Assembly: GCF_020622345.1 (NCBI RefSeq)
Contig: NZ_JACNMO010000020.1
Span: 18,438-82,437 of the forward strand
Direction of reading: 5' to 3'
DNA from: Roseobacter weihaiensis
GTDB taxonomy: Bacteria > Pseudomonadota > Alphaproteobacteria > Rhodobacterales > Rhodobacteraceae
DNA: 64,000 bases
Both the position numbers and the translations under genes were made by a program. This document shows positions 26,741 to 35,484 of this stretch, piece by piece. Each line of letters begins with the position of its first letter. Position 1 is the first letter of the stretch. The notes beneath the pieces were generated by a model. It was not told the DNA's origin, made no database searches, and saw only the letters and a list, made by a program, of their open reading frames with translations.

Positions 26741-27358
26741 TCATCGCGCCAACACCATATCGGCATTCTCCCGTGCGAGACTGGCGAGCATGTCGGCGGT
26801 AGCACCGGATCGTGCCCGGATGGCCGAGGCCTGCATCAGATCGATCATGAGCCGGGCGCGGCGGTGGACGGGATAGTCGTCCGGCAGCTCACCCGTTCGA
26901 ACCGCCTGTTCAAGGCGATCGGCGATATGCGCTTGCCCAGCCACGAGACTGTCGGCGAGCAAGGTCTTGACCTCCGGCATCGTCTCGGCGCATTGCGCCG
27001 CGACACAGGCCAAGAGGCAGCCTTGCCCCCCCCGCTTTCCCGACTGGGTCGTGACCAGCGCCGCAAAGAACGCGGCGATCGCGCTCGTCGCATCCTCAGC
27101 GGCAACGAAGGCCTGGATGGCTTCGGCGCCTGTCGTCGCACCGTAACGCTGCAGGGCGTGCATGAAAAGCGAGCGCTTGTCGCCGAAGGCAGCGTAGACG
27201 CTCGGTTTCGTCAGGCCCATCGCCGCCGCCAGCGACGCCGTGTCCGCACCGTCATAGCCTTCGCGCCAGAACACACCCACAGCCGCATCGAGCGCGGCAT
27301 TGGTGTCGAAGCTCCGCGGCCGCCCGCGCTTTCTCGGTTCAGATTTTTTTTCTACCAT
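26741..27358 (-). CDS. TetR family transcriptional regulator
   Basis: 205 residues. Helix-turn-helix segment: AALDAAVGVFWREGYDGADTASLAAAMGLTKPSVYAAF. The ligand domain has GCLLACVAAQCAETMPEV, the same Cys-rich segment as the TetR at 16159. It is divergent from an SDR plus azoreductase operon, with 78 bases between the start codons. Two copies of a candidate operator lie in and beside this gap. It probably represses both its own unit and the SDR unit in response to an electrophile; this is inferred. Confidence 0.93.
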   Translation of the reverse strand: MVEKKSEPRKRGRPRSFDTNAALDAAVGVFWREGYDGADTASLAAAMGLTKPSVYAAFGDKRSLFMHALQRYGATTGAEAIQAFVAAEDATSAIAAFFAALVTTQSGKRGGQGCLLACVAAQCAETMPEVKTLLADSLVAGQAHIADRLEQAVRTGELPDDYPVHRRARLMIDLMQASAIRARSGATADMLASLARENADMVLAR

Positions 27359-27414
27359 TCAGTACATAATCCTTGCATCGCGGCTCTACCTCTATATATC
27401 TACCGAACAGTACA
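27352..27414. promoter_or_regulatory. Two candidate TetR operators (direct copies) in divergent promoter
   Basis: CTACCATTCAGTACA at 27352-27366 and CTACCGAACAGTACA at 27400-27414 match at 12 of 15 positions. Each contains TAC-N6-GTA symmetry. The first overlaps the TetR start codon and the second lies 23 bases before the SDR start. Repetition at both promoters suggests the binding site of the divergent TetR. Confidence 0.5.
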
Positions 27415-27436
27415 GATATCAAGAGGAGAAGCGAAC

Positions 27437-28180
27437 ATGCACGATTTGAATGGAAAGAAAGTCCTCATCACCGGCGGCACGACCGGCATCGGCATGGCCT
27501 CCGTCCTCGCCTTCAAGGCGGCGGGGGCCGAGGTCATGATCAGCGGCCAGAACGAGGAACGGCTCGCCGAGGCCGGCGAGAGCGCCGGCGTCCCAACGGT
27601 CCATCTTGATTCCGGCGATATGGACAGCATCGCCAAGCTGCCAGCGGCGGTCGAAAGAGACTTCGGCCGCATTGATGTCCTGTTCCTAAATGCCGGGGCC
27701 ACGAAACTCGCTCCCGTCGATCAGACCGACGAAGCGACCTACGACGCGATGATGGATATCAACGCGAAGGGGCTCTTCTTCACCGCGCAGAAGCTTTTGC
27801 CATTGATTAACAGGGGCGGCGCAGTAATCTTGAATACTTCGGTCAACAACCAGATGGGCATGGCGGGCTCGGCAGCCTACGCCGCCTCCAAGGCTGCAGT
27901 GCGCTCCTTCACCCGCGTCATGGCCGCCGAATGGATAGAACACGGCATCCGCGTGAACGCGGTCAGCCCCGGTCCAATCGAAACGCCGATCTACAGCAAA
28001 CTCGGGCTCCCACAGGAGACGCTCGAGGGCTTTGCTCAGGATATCAGCGGCAAGATTCCGATGAAGCGCTTCGGCAAGCCCGAAGAGATCGCCAACGTCG
28101 TTGTCTTCCTCGCCTCCGACCAGGCATCTTTCGTTCTGGGACACGAACTCGTTGCCGACGGCGGTTGGACCGAGGTCTAA
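27437..28180 (+). CDS. SDR family oxidoreductase
   Basis: 247 residues. TGGTTGIG cofactor motif (residues 11-18), NAGATKL, catalytic Ser in LNTSVNNQ, YAASK, and AVSPGPIETPIYSKLG followed by the closing FVLGHELVADGGWTEV. The start is set by AAGAGGAG upstream of ATG 27437; the frame is open far upstream but over the TetR gene. It is followed by the azoreductase gene 3 bases later. It probably acts with that enzyme under the divergent TetR. Confidence 0.93.
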   Translation: MHDLNGKKVLITGGTTGIGMASVLAFKAAGAEVMISGQNEERLAEAGESAGVPTVHLDSGDMDSIAKLPAAVERDFGRIDVLFLNAGATKLAPVDQTDEATYDAMMDINAKGLFFTAQKLLPLINRGGAVILNTSVNNQMGMAGSAAYAASKAAVRSFTRVMAAEWIEHGIRVNAVSPGPIETPIYSKLGLPQETLEGFAQDISGKIPMKRFGKPEEIANVVVFLASDQASFVLGHELVADGGWTEV

Positions 28181-28183
28181 GCG

Positions 28184-28816
28184 ATGATCCGTGTCCTGAG
28201 AATTGACGCAAGCGCTCGCACGTCCGGATCCGTTAGCCGCGCGCTGGCGGATCGGACGGTCGACGTCCTCCAAACGCAGACTGGGGTTGAGTTGAGGCGG
28301 CGAGACCTCGCAAACCATGTTCCGATCATCGACACCGATTGGATCGAGGCGCGGGGGCTGCCGGGTGAGGACCGCACGGACGCGCAGCGCCAAACACTCT
28401 CGCTGTCAGATACCTTGATCGACGAATTGCGGGTAGCCGATCTCTTACTCATCGCGCTGCCAATCTACAATTTCACTGTGCCAGCAAGCTTCAAGGCCTG
28501 GATCGACCTCATCTGCCGGGCTCGCGAAACCTTCCGCTACACCGAAAACGGGCCGATCGGTCTGCTGACGGGTAAACGGGCGGTAGTCCTCTTTGTCTCG
28601 GGCGGGACGGCCTATGGCTCCGAGATCGATTTCGCCTCGGGCTATGTCCGCCACATCCTTGGATTCATCGGCATCACCGATGTCGACTTCATCGCTGCCG
28701 ACCGGATCTTGGCCGACCCTGAGCGAATGGTATCCGCCGAACAAAGCATCGATGCGCTCGTGCCGAAACTCGTTTCCGCCTTCGAGCAGCGCGAAGTTAT
28801 CGCCGCGCAAAGCTGA
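28184..28816 (+). CDS. azoR: FMN-dependent NADH-azoreductase (AzoR/AcpD family)
   Basis: 210 residues with a flavodoxin-like fold. Start VLRIDASARTSGSVSRAL, FMN/NADH-site segment ALPIYNFTVPASFKAWIDLICR, then TFRYTENGPIGLLTGKRAVV. These are diagnostic of AzoR, a two-electron quinone and azo reductase. It lies 3 bases after the SDR gene and is thus under the same TetR-type control. It matches the quinone-handling theme of the neighbouring hydroquinone reductase. Confidence 0.93.
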   Translation: MIRVLRIDASARTSGSVSRALADRTVDVLQTQTGVELRRRDLANHVPIIDTDWIEARGLPGEDRTDAQRQTLSLSDTLIDELRVADLLLIALPIYNFTVPASFKAWIDLICRARETFRYTENGPIGLLTGKRAVVLFVSGGTAYGSEIDFASGYVRHILGFIGITDVDFIAADRILADPERMVSAEQSIDALVPKLVSAFEQREVIAAQS

Positions 28817-28914
28817 CGCGCTGGCTCGACTGGATCACAAGATGTTGCCGCCCCTGCGGCGACCCAACCGGCACGTCCAGGCGCGCCACAAACTTCTCAT
28901 GAAAGGATATGAGA

Positions 28915-30150
28915 ATGCCCCAAAGACTCAACCGATCCCTCGCAGCGCTCTTGCTGACGACGGCCCTCGCCGCGCCAGCGATGGCGCAGGACATCACCTT
29001 GCAATCCGCAGGCCCACTTGAATTCGCACCCGGCGACGGCCAAGGCATCCTCTTTGTCGGCGATAGCCTCGGTGCCCGGGTCGTCGCGTTCGAACTCGCC
29101 GACGGGACACTCGATGACCAAGTGGATTATCAACTCGGGCGCGTAGAGACATTCGAGGGCCGCACGATGGTCGATGACCTGGCCGCAGCGATCGGCGACC
29201 TCGTCGGCGCACCGGCGGATCAGATCAGCATCAACGATATGGCCGTCCATCCCGGCACACGTCAGATCGTCCTGTCTGTCCATCGCGGACTCGGCCCCGA
29301 TGCACTACCCTTTCTGGTGAAAGTTGATCGCGGGACCGTCAGCCTTCTGGAAACAGAAGCCCTTGCATCGAGCGCGCATAACCTCACACCTCCCGGAGAG
29401 ACGAACCTCGAGTTCGGGCAGCCGGCAGCGGCCTACGCCGTGACGGATGTCGATTGGCACGATGGTGAAATCTTCGTAGCCGGCGTCTCCGGAGAGGATT
29501 TCAACTCGACCCTGCGCCGTGTCGGCTATCCGTTCACCGGGAATGGCTCCGAAACACAGATCGAGATCTGGCACGCGGTGCACGCCCAATGGGAGACTCG
29601 CGCGCCGATCATCGCGCAAGAGATCGCCGAGGTGAACGGGGAGCCGACGCTAATCGCCGTTTATGCCTGCACCCCGCTCGTGCGCATCCCACTGGCCGAC
29701 CTCGAAGATGGAGCCCTCGTCCGCGGAGAGATGATCGGCGAGTTGGGCTACGGCAATACGCCGGTCGACCTCGTGCATTACACCAACCCGATGGACGGGG
29801 CGGAAACCGTGCTCGTGACCCACACGCACCGTTCCGCCAATGCAATCCCGTTGGAGGCAATCGGCAGTGCGGACCCGATGCCGGTCGAAGTTCCGAACAA
29901 TTTCGGGCCTGCCGGGCTGACCGGCTTCCCTGTTCCGGCGTCGGATATACGGCATTTGGCGATGATCGACGACGCCTGGGCGGCGGCCGTGCGTCCCGAC
30001 CCAACTGATCCAACGCGGCTTCAGCTGCACAGTGTGTTGTCTCCGTTCTTCTTTGACCGGGCCGACCACATGGTGGAGATGAACTGGCCGGGTTCTGCCG
30101 ATCCCTTTGGCTACCGTCAGTTCCCATCGCTTTCGCTAACGGACGGCTGA
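28915..30150 (+). CDS. Secreted protein of unknown function, beta-propeller-like
   Basis: 411 residues from ATG 28915, chosen because AAAGGA is 8 bases upstream; an ATG at 28909 is too close to it. Signal peptide ending APAMAQ. The mature part is beta-rich, with repeated hydrophobic strand-turn units (ISINDMAVHPGTRQIVLSV, VTDVDWHDGEIFVAGV, VYACTPLVRIPLADL, DIRHLAMIDDAWA). These look like a beta-propeller, though no named repeat can be assigned. Only 11 bases separate it from a second secreted protein, suggesting joint function. Confidence 0.7.
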   Translation: MPQRLNRSLAALLLTTALAAPAMAQDITLQSAGPLEFAPGDGQGILFVGDSLGARVVAFELADGTLDDQVDYQLGRVETFEGRTMVDDLAAAIGDLVGAPADQISINDMAVHPGTRQIVLSVHRGLGPDALPFLVKVDRGTVSLLETEALASSAHNLTPPGETNLEFGQPAAAYAVTDVDWHDGEIFVAGVSGEDFNSTLRRVGYPFTGNGSETQIEIWHAVHAQWETRAPIIAQEIAEVNGEPTLIAVYACTPLVRIPLADLEDGALVRGEMIGELGYGNTPVDLVHYTNPMDGAETVLVTHTHRSANAIPLEAIGSADPMPVEVPNNFGPAGLTGFPVPASDIRHLAMIDDAWAAAVRPDPTDPTRLQLHSVLSPFFFDRADHMVEMNWPGSADPFGYRQFPSLSLTDG

Positions 30151-30161
30151 GGTATCTAACG

Positions 30162-31316
30162 ATGACGCAGACCAATCTGAACGGGTTGTGTCGCTCACTG
30201 TTCCTCGTCGCAGGCTTTGCGCTTGCGGCGGGGGCGGTGTCCGCGCAGGGACCCACGAGCCCCACGGTACCTCTCACCGCGATCGCTAGCGAAGACGGGA
30301 CCACGATCCGTCTTCAGGGCGCGGACAGGGATTTACAGATCGCGCTTTGTGACGGCACAGCGGTCGCGGATATCAGGCCGGCAGGTCGTCCCTCCGGGCT
30401 CGGCGTCGCAATTGATCGCGATCAGGACGGGTGCCGTCCGGCATCGCCCTTAGCCGAGCTGGACGATTTGACGGTTGTTCCGCAGTTTCCCCTCCTCGAA
30501 AGCGCGGCTCATGATTTGGTGCTTGCTTATGGCGACAGTGCACAAAGGGTGATTTCCGTCGAACGAACGTTCAGTCTCGGGCCAGCGCCACGCGTGATGG
30601 CTGTTTGGCCTGATGCCGAAATCGTTCCAGCCAATATCCTACGGTTCTACCTCAAGTTCGATCAGCCCATGGCTCGCGGTTCGGTTGCCGAGCATGTGCA
30701 TCTCGAAACAGCCGACGGCGAAGTGCTCACCGATGTGTTTCTCAATCTCGGCGTCGAGCTTTGGTCACCAGACCAGACCCGTGTCACCCTTATGCTTGAT
30801 CCCGGCCGTATTAAAAGAGGTGTCGGGCCGAACACCGCGCTTGGCGCTCCACTCGACGTCGGAGAAACGTACAAGCTGGTGGTCGACCGTGCCATGCGAG
30901 ACGCGCAAGGTCGCCCTCTCACCGTCGACTATTCGCATACCTTTCTTGCAGCTTCAGCGGAAAGACGGGCCGTCGATCCAGCGAACTGGCGAATCGAAAC
31001 GCCTGCGATCGAGACACGCGAGCCCGTACGGGTCAGCTTCGACCGCGTGGTGGATCGGCCCAATGTGCTTCGTTACTTGGCAGTTGTCGGCTCCGAAGGA
31101 AGTCGAGTTGAGGGCCATGCTGAAATGATCGACCAGACGTGGATGTTCAGTCCAGTCGACGCTTGGCCCAGCGATCCTGTTGCACTTCACGTTTCGGCGC
31201 GGACCGAAGATGCTGCCGGCAATACGCTTTGCTTTGCGTTCGACGTCGAGGCAGAAACAGGATCGAGGTGTGAAGAGAACATTGCGCTGGAGCTTAACCT
31301 GTCGCCATCGCCCTGA
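30162..31316 (+). CDS. Secreted protein with an Ig-like (SbsA-type) domain
   Basis: 384 residues. Signal peptide to about residue 29 (GAVSAQ). Two regions recall bacterial Ig-like 'SbsA' domains: AEIVPANILRFYLKFDQPMARGSV with SPDQTRVTLMLDPGRIKRGVG, then PVRVSFDRVVDRPNVLRYL. These domains compare 'what survives after removing the deviation' type strands in exported proteins. The C-terminus has two Cys (NTLCFAFD, SRCEEN). Function unknown; it pairs with the gene before it and ends 270 bases before the attachment site. Confidence 0.65.
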   Translation: MTQTNLNGLCRSLFLVAGFALAAGAVSAQGPTSPTVPLTAIASEDGTTIRLQGADRDLQIALCDGTAVADIRPAGRPSGLGVAIDRDQDGCRPASPLAELDDLTVVPQFPLLESAAHDLVLAYGDSAQRVISVERTFSLGPAPRVMAVWPDAEIVPANILRFYLKFDQPMARGSVAEHVHLETADGEVLTDVFLNLGVELWSPDQTRVTLMLDPGRIKRGVGPNTALGAPLDVGETYKLVVDRAMRDAQGRPLTVDYSHTFLAASAERRAVDPANWRIETPAIETREPVRVSFDRVVDRPNVLRYLAVVGSEGSRVEGHAEMIDQTWMFSPVDAWPSDPVALHVSARTEDAAGNTLCFAFDVEAETGSRCEENIALELNLSPSP

Positions 31317-31588
31317 TATCTCTCTGTTAAGCTGCCGGGTGTTTCTCAAGCCATCTTCTATAGCGCCGCGCCTTAAGCGCGCTAGGGCTATCCGCAGCCG
31401 ACCACCCCACAGGCGGTCGGGCACGTGAGATTCGAACCGACAAGCATAGCGTGACAGAACAGGTCGCAGGACGTTTCAGCGCGCCCCGAGTGATCCGGTT
31501 ACTTCCAAAAAAAGGCCACGTAAGCACCGCGTAAGCACAGGTCTTCGATCAGAGGATATTTTCAAGGTGCTGATTTTATAGAGAAAAG
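31317..31588. other. Non-coding right end of element A
   Basis: About 270 bases with no supported gene. A GCGC-rich inverted repeat around 31363-31385 follows the secreted-protein gene and could stop transcription, but no T-run follows it. The attachment module begins immediately after. Confidence 0.35.
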
Positions 31589-31752
31589 TGGCGCACCCGA
31601 GAGGATTCGAACCTCTGGCCTCCGCCTTCGGAGTTGGTCAAATGGCCTTTCCGAATTGCGCGATAGAGTACGCTAGAGCACGATAAGAGACTGAAATACA
31701 TTGATTTTCAGAACCCGCACTCCGAAGCCTCTATCCGAGGACACGCCCTGAT
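31589..31752. repeat. Attachment-type module: tRNA-Arg(CCG) 3' half plus element end
   Basis: On the minus strand, 31633 down to 31589 is the 3' half of a tRNA-Arg: loop CTCCGAA (anticodon CCG), one stem strand, T-arm AGAGG-TTCGAAT-CCTCT, acceptor strand CGGGTGC, G and CCA. At 31634 the sequence stops matching a tRNA: the other anticodon-stem strand is absent. The next 120 bases recur at 63882-64000 with about 15 differences. A second CTCCGAAG lies inside (31720-31727). This is the junction made by site-specific integration into a tRNA gene. Confidence 0.85.
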
Positions 31753-31810
31753 TTCCGCCCGCTCACTTGCGTGTCGCTTGCGTGAAATGGGGTCTTCGAA
31801 GGACCGGAGC

Positions 31811-33139
31811 ATGAGCAAACTGACGAAACGATTTGTCGAGTCTGTAACACCAAGAAGCAAGGGTCATGTCGTATGGGACGATGAATTGCCGTGTTTCGGA
31901 CTTCGAGTCTATCCCTCCGGCAAACGAAGCTACCTTCTCCAATATAGAGCAAAAGGTCGCTCGCGGCGCTACACCATCGGACTCCATGGCGTTTGGACAC
32001 CCGAGACCGCTCGTCGTGAAGCGAAGGCGTTGCTTGGCCAGATCGCTCAGGGAGAAGATCCTGCTGCAGAAAGAGAAGAGGAACGCCGTGCGGTGACCGT
32101 GCGGGAGCTCTGCGAACAGTACATTGTCGACATGGAAGCAGGCCTTGTTCTCGGGAAAGGCGGCCGCCCGAAGAAGGCGACTACCGTCGCGACCGACATC
32201 GGTCGCATCCGCCGCCACATCATCCCCTTGCTCGGCACTCGAAGGATCAAGGACATCACCAAACCGGACATGAACAATTTGATGAAGGACATCATCGCCG
32301 GAAAGACGCGCGTCGTGATGAAGACGGAGAAGCTTCGTGGCAAAGCGATCGTCACGGGCGGTCCTGGCACTGCGATCCGCACAATGGGTCTCCTCGGCGG
32401 CATCTTCACCTACGCAATCGAAGCCGGGATCATCGACCAAAACCCGACCCACGGCCTGAAGAAGCCGCGATACAAGGTGCGGGACCGACGATTGAGTGAA
32501 GCGGAGTACCGGACGCTGGGTCGCATTCTTAAGGACGTGCAGCATGACAGCCACTTCGGCATCCACGCCGAGATCCTCCGCCTCATCGCCCTGACCGGCT
32601 GTAGGCGTGGCGAGATCATCAGCTTGCGGTGGAGCGAGGTCGACATCGAAGGCAGTTGCCTACGTCTGAAAGACAGCAAGGAAGGCGCATCCGTCCGACC
32701 AGTTGGCTTGCCGGTAATCGACTATCTCGAGGCCGCGCGCTTGAAACGGGATGGGACGTTCGTCTTTCCCGGCCAGGGCGAGGACAACGCCGTCGGAAAC
32801 TTCCCCCAGAGCTGGAAGAAGCTCCTTGCGGAAACACCACTGTGGGACGTGACGCCGCATGTCCTGCGGCATAGCTTCGCCAGCATCGCCAACGACCTCG
32901 GCTTCACAGAAATCACCATCGCCGCTCTAATTGGACACGCCAAGGGCTCCGTTACGAGCAAATACGTTCACACGCTGGATTCGACACTCATCATGGCAGC
33001 CGACACTGTGTCGGGCTACGTGAAGGCTCTTCTTGAAGGGGTTGAGTTCAGACGGAACACCTACACCCTTGACCGGCAGACAAGGCGCAGCGCAATCGAT
33101 GACATGCTCAGTGAAGCGAGGCCACGGAAGCTAGCCTAG
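31811..33139 (+). CDS. int: Tyrosine-type site-specific integrase (P4-like, DUF4102 N-terminus)
   Basis: 442 residues from ATG 31811. N-terminal arm-binding domain DUF4102 (KGHVVWDDELPCFGLRVYPSGKRS), central SAM-like domain, then the catalytic domain. The first Arg is in ALTGCRRGEI, the His-x-x-Arg box in HVLRHSFAS, and GHAKGSVTSKYVH contains the second His region and the nucleophile Tyr. It lies 58 bases from the tRNA-half module and reads into element B. It should catalyse integration of element B at a tRNA-Arg. An 11-residue longer start at 31778 is less likely. Confidence 0.95.
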   Translation: MSKLTKRFVESVTPRSKGHVVWDDELPCFGLRVYPSGKRSYLLQYRAKGRSRRYTIGLHGVWTPETARREAKALLGQIAQGEDPAAEREEERRAVTVRELCEQYIVDMEAGLVLGKGGRPKKATTVATDIGRIRRHIIPLLGTRRIKDITKPDMNNLMKDIIAGKTRVVMKTEKLRGKAIVTGGPGTAIRTMGLLGGIFTYAIEAGIIDQNPTHGLKKPRYKVRDRRLSEAEYRTLGRILKDVQHDSHFGIHAEILRLIALTGCRRGEIISLRWSEVDIEGSCLRLKDSKEGASVRPVGLPVIDYLEAARLKRDGTFVFPGQGEDNAVGNFPQSWKKLLAETPLWDVTPHVLRHSFASIANDLGFTEITIAALIGHAKGSVTSKYVHTLDSTLIMAADTVSGYVKALLEGVEFRRNTYTLDRQTRRSAIDDMLSEARPRKLA

Positions 33140-33446
33140 TTTCGCTTTTGTCGTCGTTTACGAATGCTCTAAAGCAGCGTCCGGCCCATTGCTGCTGCTC
33201 CCCTGGTCAAGCTGATGCTGCGGTGCGGCCCTTCAAACCTGCCGTTAGCCGCGGGCGCAAAACGTGCAATCTCCGGAGATTAGGATTGCGGGATAAAAGA
33301 GTACTTTCGGATTGGTCCTGCGAATGTCTGCTCAAGCTTCGAGTACCTCGGATCGACACATTGGCGGAGTATCAAGCATCGGAGCGATGGCGCAGTAGAT
33401 CGATTATCGCGCAGACCCCATTCGAGAATAGCATTGGTGCTCCTTG
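33140..33446. other. Non-coding stretch after integrase
   Basis: About 300 bases without a supported gene. A weak inverted repeat GCAATC...GATTGC lies near 33266-33290, with no T-run. No excisionase-like ORF was seen. Confidence 0.35.
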
Positions 33447-34592
33447 TTAGGCGCGTCCCAGACCGGAGCGTGCGGCGAGGGCGTAGCCTCGTTGCGCCGT
33501 CACCTGCAGGTCCCGGTCGCGGATCGCGGCCCATCGGTCAAGGATGTCTGTGGAAAGTGCATCCTCCGAACGCCAGTCCTTCAACGCCTCGGCCAGCAAA
33601 GTGGCATCCCCGAATGCCTTTGAGGTCCCGGCAGCCGTGTGTGGGCGGACAGTGCCCGCCGCGTCGCCAATCAGAACGGCCCGTCCATGTATGCGCGCTT
33701 GGGGCACTACATCCTGTACGGGTTGCATGAACAGACGCGATGCTTCGACAAGGTCCCGGAAAAGTGGGGGCAGAGTGCGCGCGGCCGTCTCGGCCATCTC
33801 TTCGGCCACATTCATGTCCATGTCGTCCGCGGGCAGAAACGAGCGATAACGTGTTCCCGAAGCGCCGGTCAGGTACCGGTCCAACGCGACCTCGGGTGTA
33901 TTCACATACCAGACCCAGTTGACCCGCCGCTGTCCGGGTTCAGTTGCGCCATCCGCACCGGGTACGAGATAGCACAGCATCTGCATGCCCGGATGCATGA
34001 AGGATGTGAACCGCCCGGCCAGTGCGTCCACCAAGACGGGTGGTAAAGCTGCCTCATCCTCCAACCCGCGCCAAGCGACATAGCCGGTATATCTTGCATC
34101 TGCATTTGCACCCAAGAGGAGATGCCGTGCGGCTGAATTCACTCCATCTGCCGCGATCAGGATGTCTGCTGACACGGAGTGCCCGTCGGCGAGGGTCGCC
34201 GTGATCCGGTGCTGGTCCTGCGATAGTGCCGTCAAACGGCTGTTCTGGTGATAGCAATCGCCACCCAGATGAGTTTTCAAGGTTCGGTAAAGCGTGTCCC
34301 ACGCTGTCATTAGCTGCGGTGCCGGGCTTGCCTGCGCGCGGCCGTCTAGCGCCAATCCAACCCGCTCGCGCAATTCGACGCATACCGAACGCGTGCTCAC
34401 CCCGATCCGGCTTAGCAAAGCATCAACCTCGGGCTGCATCACCACACCAGCGCCGCGCGCCTGCATCTGACCCGTTGATCGCTCGTAGACGGCGACGTCG
34501 GCCTGTAGCCGATCACGCAGTTCGATGGCGGCCGCCAGGCCACCAACTGAACCGCCGACCACGGCCGCGGAGAAAGGTGCGTTCGGCCCCAT
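33447..34592 (-). CDS. FAD-dependent monooxygenase
   Basis: 381 residues from ATG 34592 (GAGG upstream). The N-terminal FAD motif VVGGSVGGLAAAIELRDRL (GxGxxG-like), the mid-protein LIAADGVNSAARHLL segment (DG motif) and VLIGDAAGTVRPHTAAGTSKAFGDA (GD motif) show a flavoprotein of the p-hydroxybenzoate hydroxylase family. It probably hydroxylates an aromatic or related compound with NAD(P)H; the substrate is unknown. It is divergent from an HxlR regulator, with 92 bases between them. Confidence 0.92.
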   Translation of the reverse strand: MGPNAPFSAAVVGGSVGGLAAAIELRDRLQADVAVYERSTGQMQARGAGVVMQPEVDALLSRIGVSTRSVCVELRERVGLALDGRAQASPAPQLMTAWDTLYRTLKTHLGGDCYHQNSRLTALSQDQHRITATLADGHSVSADILIAADGVNSAARHLLLGANADARYTGYVAWRGLEDEAALPPVLVDALAGRFTSFMHPGMQMLCYLVPGADGATEPGQRRVNWVWYVNTPEVALDRYLTGASGTRYRSFLPADDMDMNVAEEMAETAARTLPPLFRDLVEASRLFMQPVQDVVPQARIHGRAVLIGDAAGTVRPHTAAGTSKAFGDATLLAEALKDWRSEDALSTDILDRWAAIRDRDLQVTAQRGYALAARSGLGRA

Positions 34593-34633
34593 GTTCAATT
34601 GCCTCGAAGTGATCCCGGTCGGGCCTATCATCA

Positions 34634-34669
34634 AAGTAACAAGAGCGGTAGTAGTCACTCAGAAGTAAC
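34634..34669. promoter_or_regulatory. Direct repeat AAGTAAC in HxlR/monooxygenase divergent gap
   Basis: AAGTAAC occurs at 34634-34640 and again at 34663-34669, in the gap between the FAD monooxygenase and HxlR genes. Spacing of 29 bases is near three helical turns. It is a possible operator for the HxlR protein. Confidence 0.3.
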
Positions 34670-34684
34670 CTGAAAGAGACAGCC

Positions 34685-35092
34685 ATGGCCGACCATCCAC
34701 ACGCATCCGATCCTCAAGAAGCATTGGTAGACGAGGCTGTCTTCCATGAACGCTATCCATCACGGCGTCTTCTGGATCTGATTGCAAATCGATGGACTCC
34801 GATTGTACTGTTCTGCCTTGCGTCGGGCACACATCACTATGGGCAAATGCAAAGGCGCATTCCCGGCATTTCGAAAAAGATGTTGTCCCAGACCCTGAGG
34901 AGGCTGGAAACGGATGGTCTGGTTCACAGAGAGGTCTATCGCGTTGTTCCTCCGAAAACCGAATACGAACTGACAGAACTGGGGTGGCGGCTTCACGAAC
35001 CCGTCCGCTTCCTCTGCAGGTGGGCTGCGGAGAACGCCGAGGTTTTCGACCGCATAGAGCGCAATCGAACGGCAGCCGCAGTTTCAGAGTAG
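34685..35092 (+). CDS. HxlR family transcriptional regulator
   Basis: 135 residues with the family's winged helix. Landmarks are DLIANRWTPIVLFCLASGTHHYGQMQRRIPGISKKMLSQTL, then RRLETDGLVHREVYRVVPPKTEYELTELG. No conserved sensing Cys is obvious in the N-terminal position; a Cys lies at LFCLAS and another at FLCRWA. It probably regulates the divergent FAD monooxygenase, a common pairing. Confidence 0.9.
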   Translation: MADHPHASDPQEALVDEAVFHERYPSRRLLDLIANRWTPIVLFCLASGTHHYGQMQRRIPGISKKMLSQTLRRLETDGLVHREVYRVVPPKTEYELTELGWRLHEPVRFLCRWAAENAEVFDRIERNRTAAAVSE

Positions 35093-35476
35093 AGGCGCAT
35101 CGATATGCGGAAATCGCGGCGCCCGGCGCTGATGAGAAACCGGCCTTTGCCTAAATGGTCAAGCGCTGCAGCGCAGCTTCGCCAGACCGGATTTTTGTTG
35201 CCTCTGCATGATCGCGGTGATCTGTAACTCACAATTTGGGGGACGTCCGAAACGTCGCATCATCCTTGCAGCGAGCCTATTCTATTCGGTTATAGACGGC
35301 CCAAACCAGCCTCTCCCAATCACGTCTAGTGCTGCATTGCAGCTTCCCAAGAGCCGACATCCATTGCCGAACACCTGATTACAGAACTTGGCTTGACGCG
35401 TGTTAGCCTGGTGGCTGGCCGAAATCAGTTCCCGATGTGTCTCAAAGCCTGGCAGTGAGACACTATACTCTATGCG
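35093..35476. other. Non-coding region with inverted GAGACAC sites
   Basis: About 385 bases between the HxlR gene and the AcoR-like regulator. TGAGACAC (35456-35463) and GTGTCTCA (35477-35484) form a perfect inverted repeat with a 13-base gap. A further GTGTCTCA lies at 35437-35444. No other ORF or RNA was recognised. Confidence 0.6.
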
Positions 35477-35484
35477 GTGTCTCA
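35437..35484. promoter_or_regulatory. GTGTCTCA/TGAGACAC repeat cluster, candidate regulator-binding site
   Basis: Three copies of one octamer lie here: direct at 35437-35444, then inverted and direct at 35456-35463 and 35477-35484. A similar TGTCTC/GAGACA cluster lies upstream of the dehydrogenase operon (43013-43036). They probably bind the regulator encoded immediately downstream. Confidence 0.55.

Noticed and set aside
31363..31460. Possible extra tRNA (a TTCGAA sequence near 31430)
   Set aside because: The flanking bases do not form a T-stem and no acceptor or anticodon arm is present.
31589..31633. Complete functional tRNA-Arg
   Set aside because: Only the 3' half is present; the 5' anticodon-stem strand does not pair, so it is an attachment remnant and not a gene.
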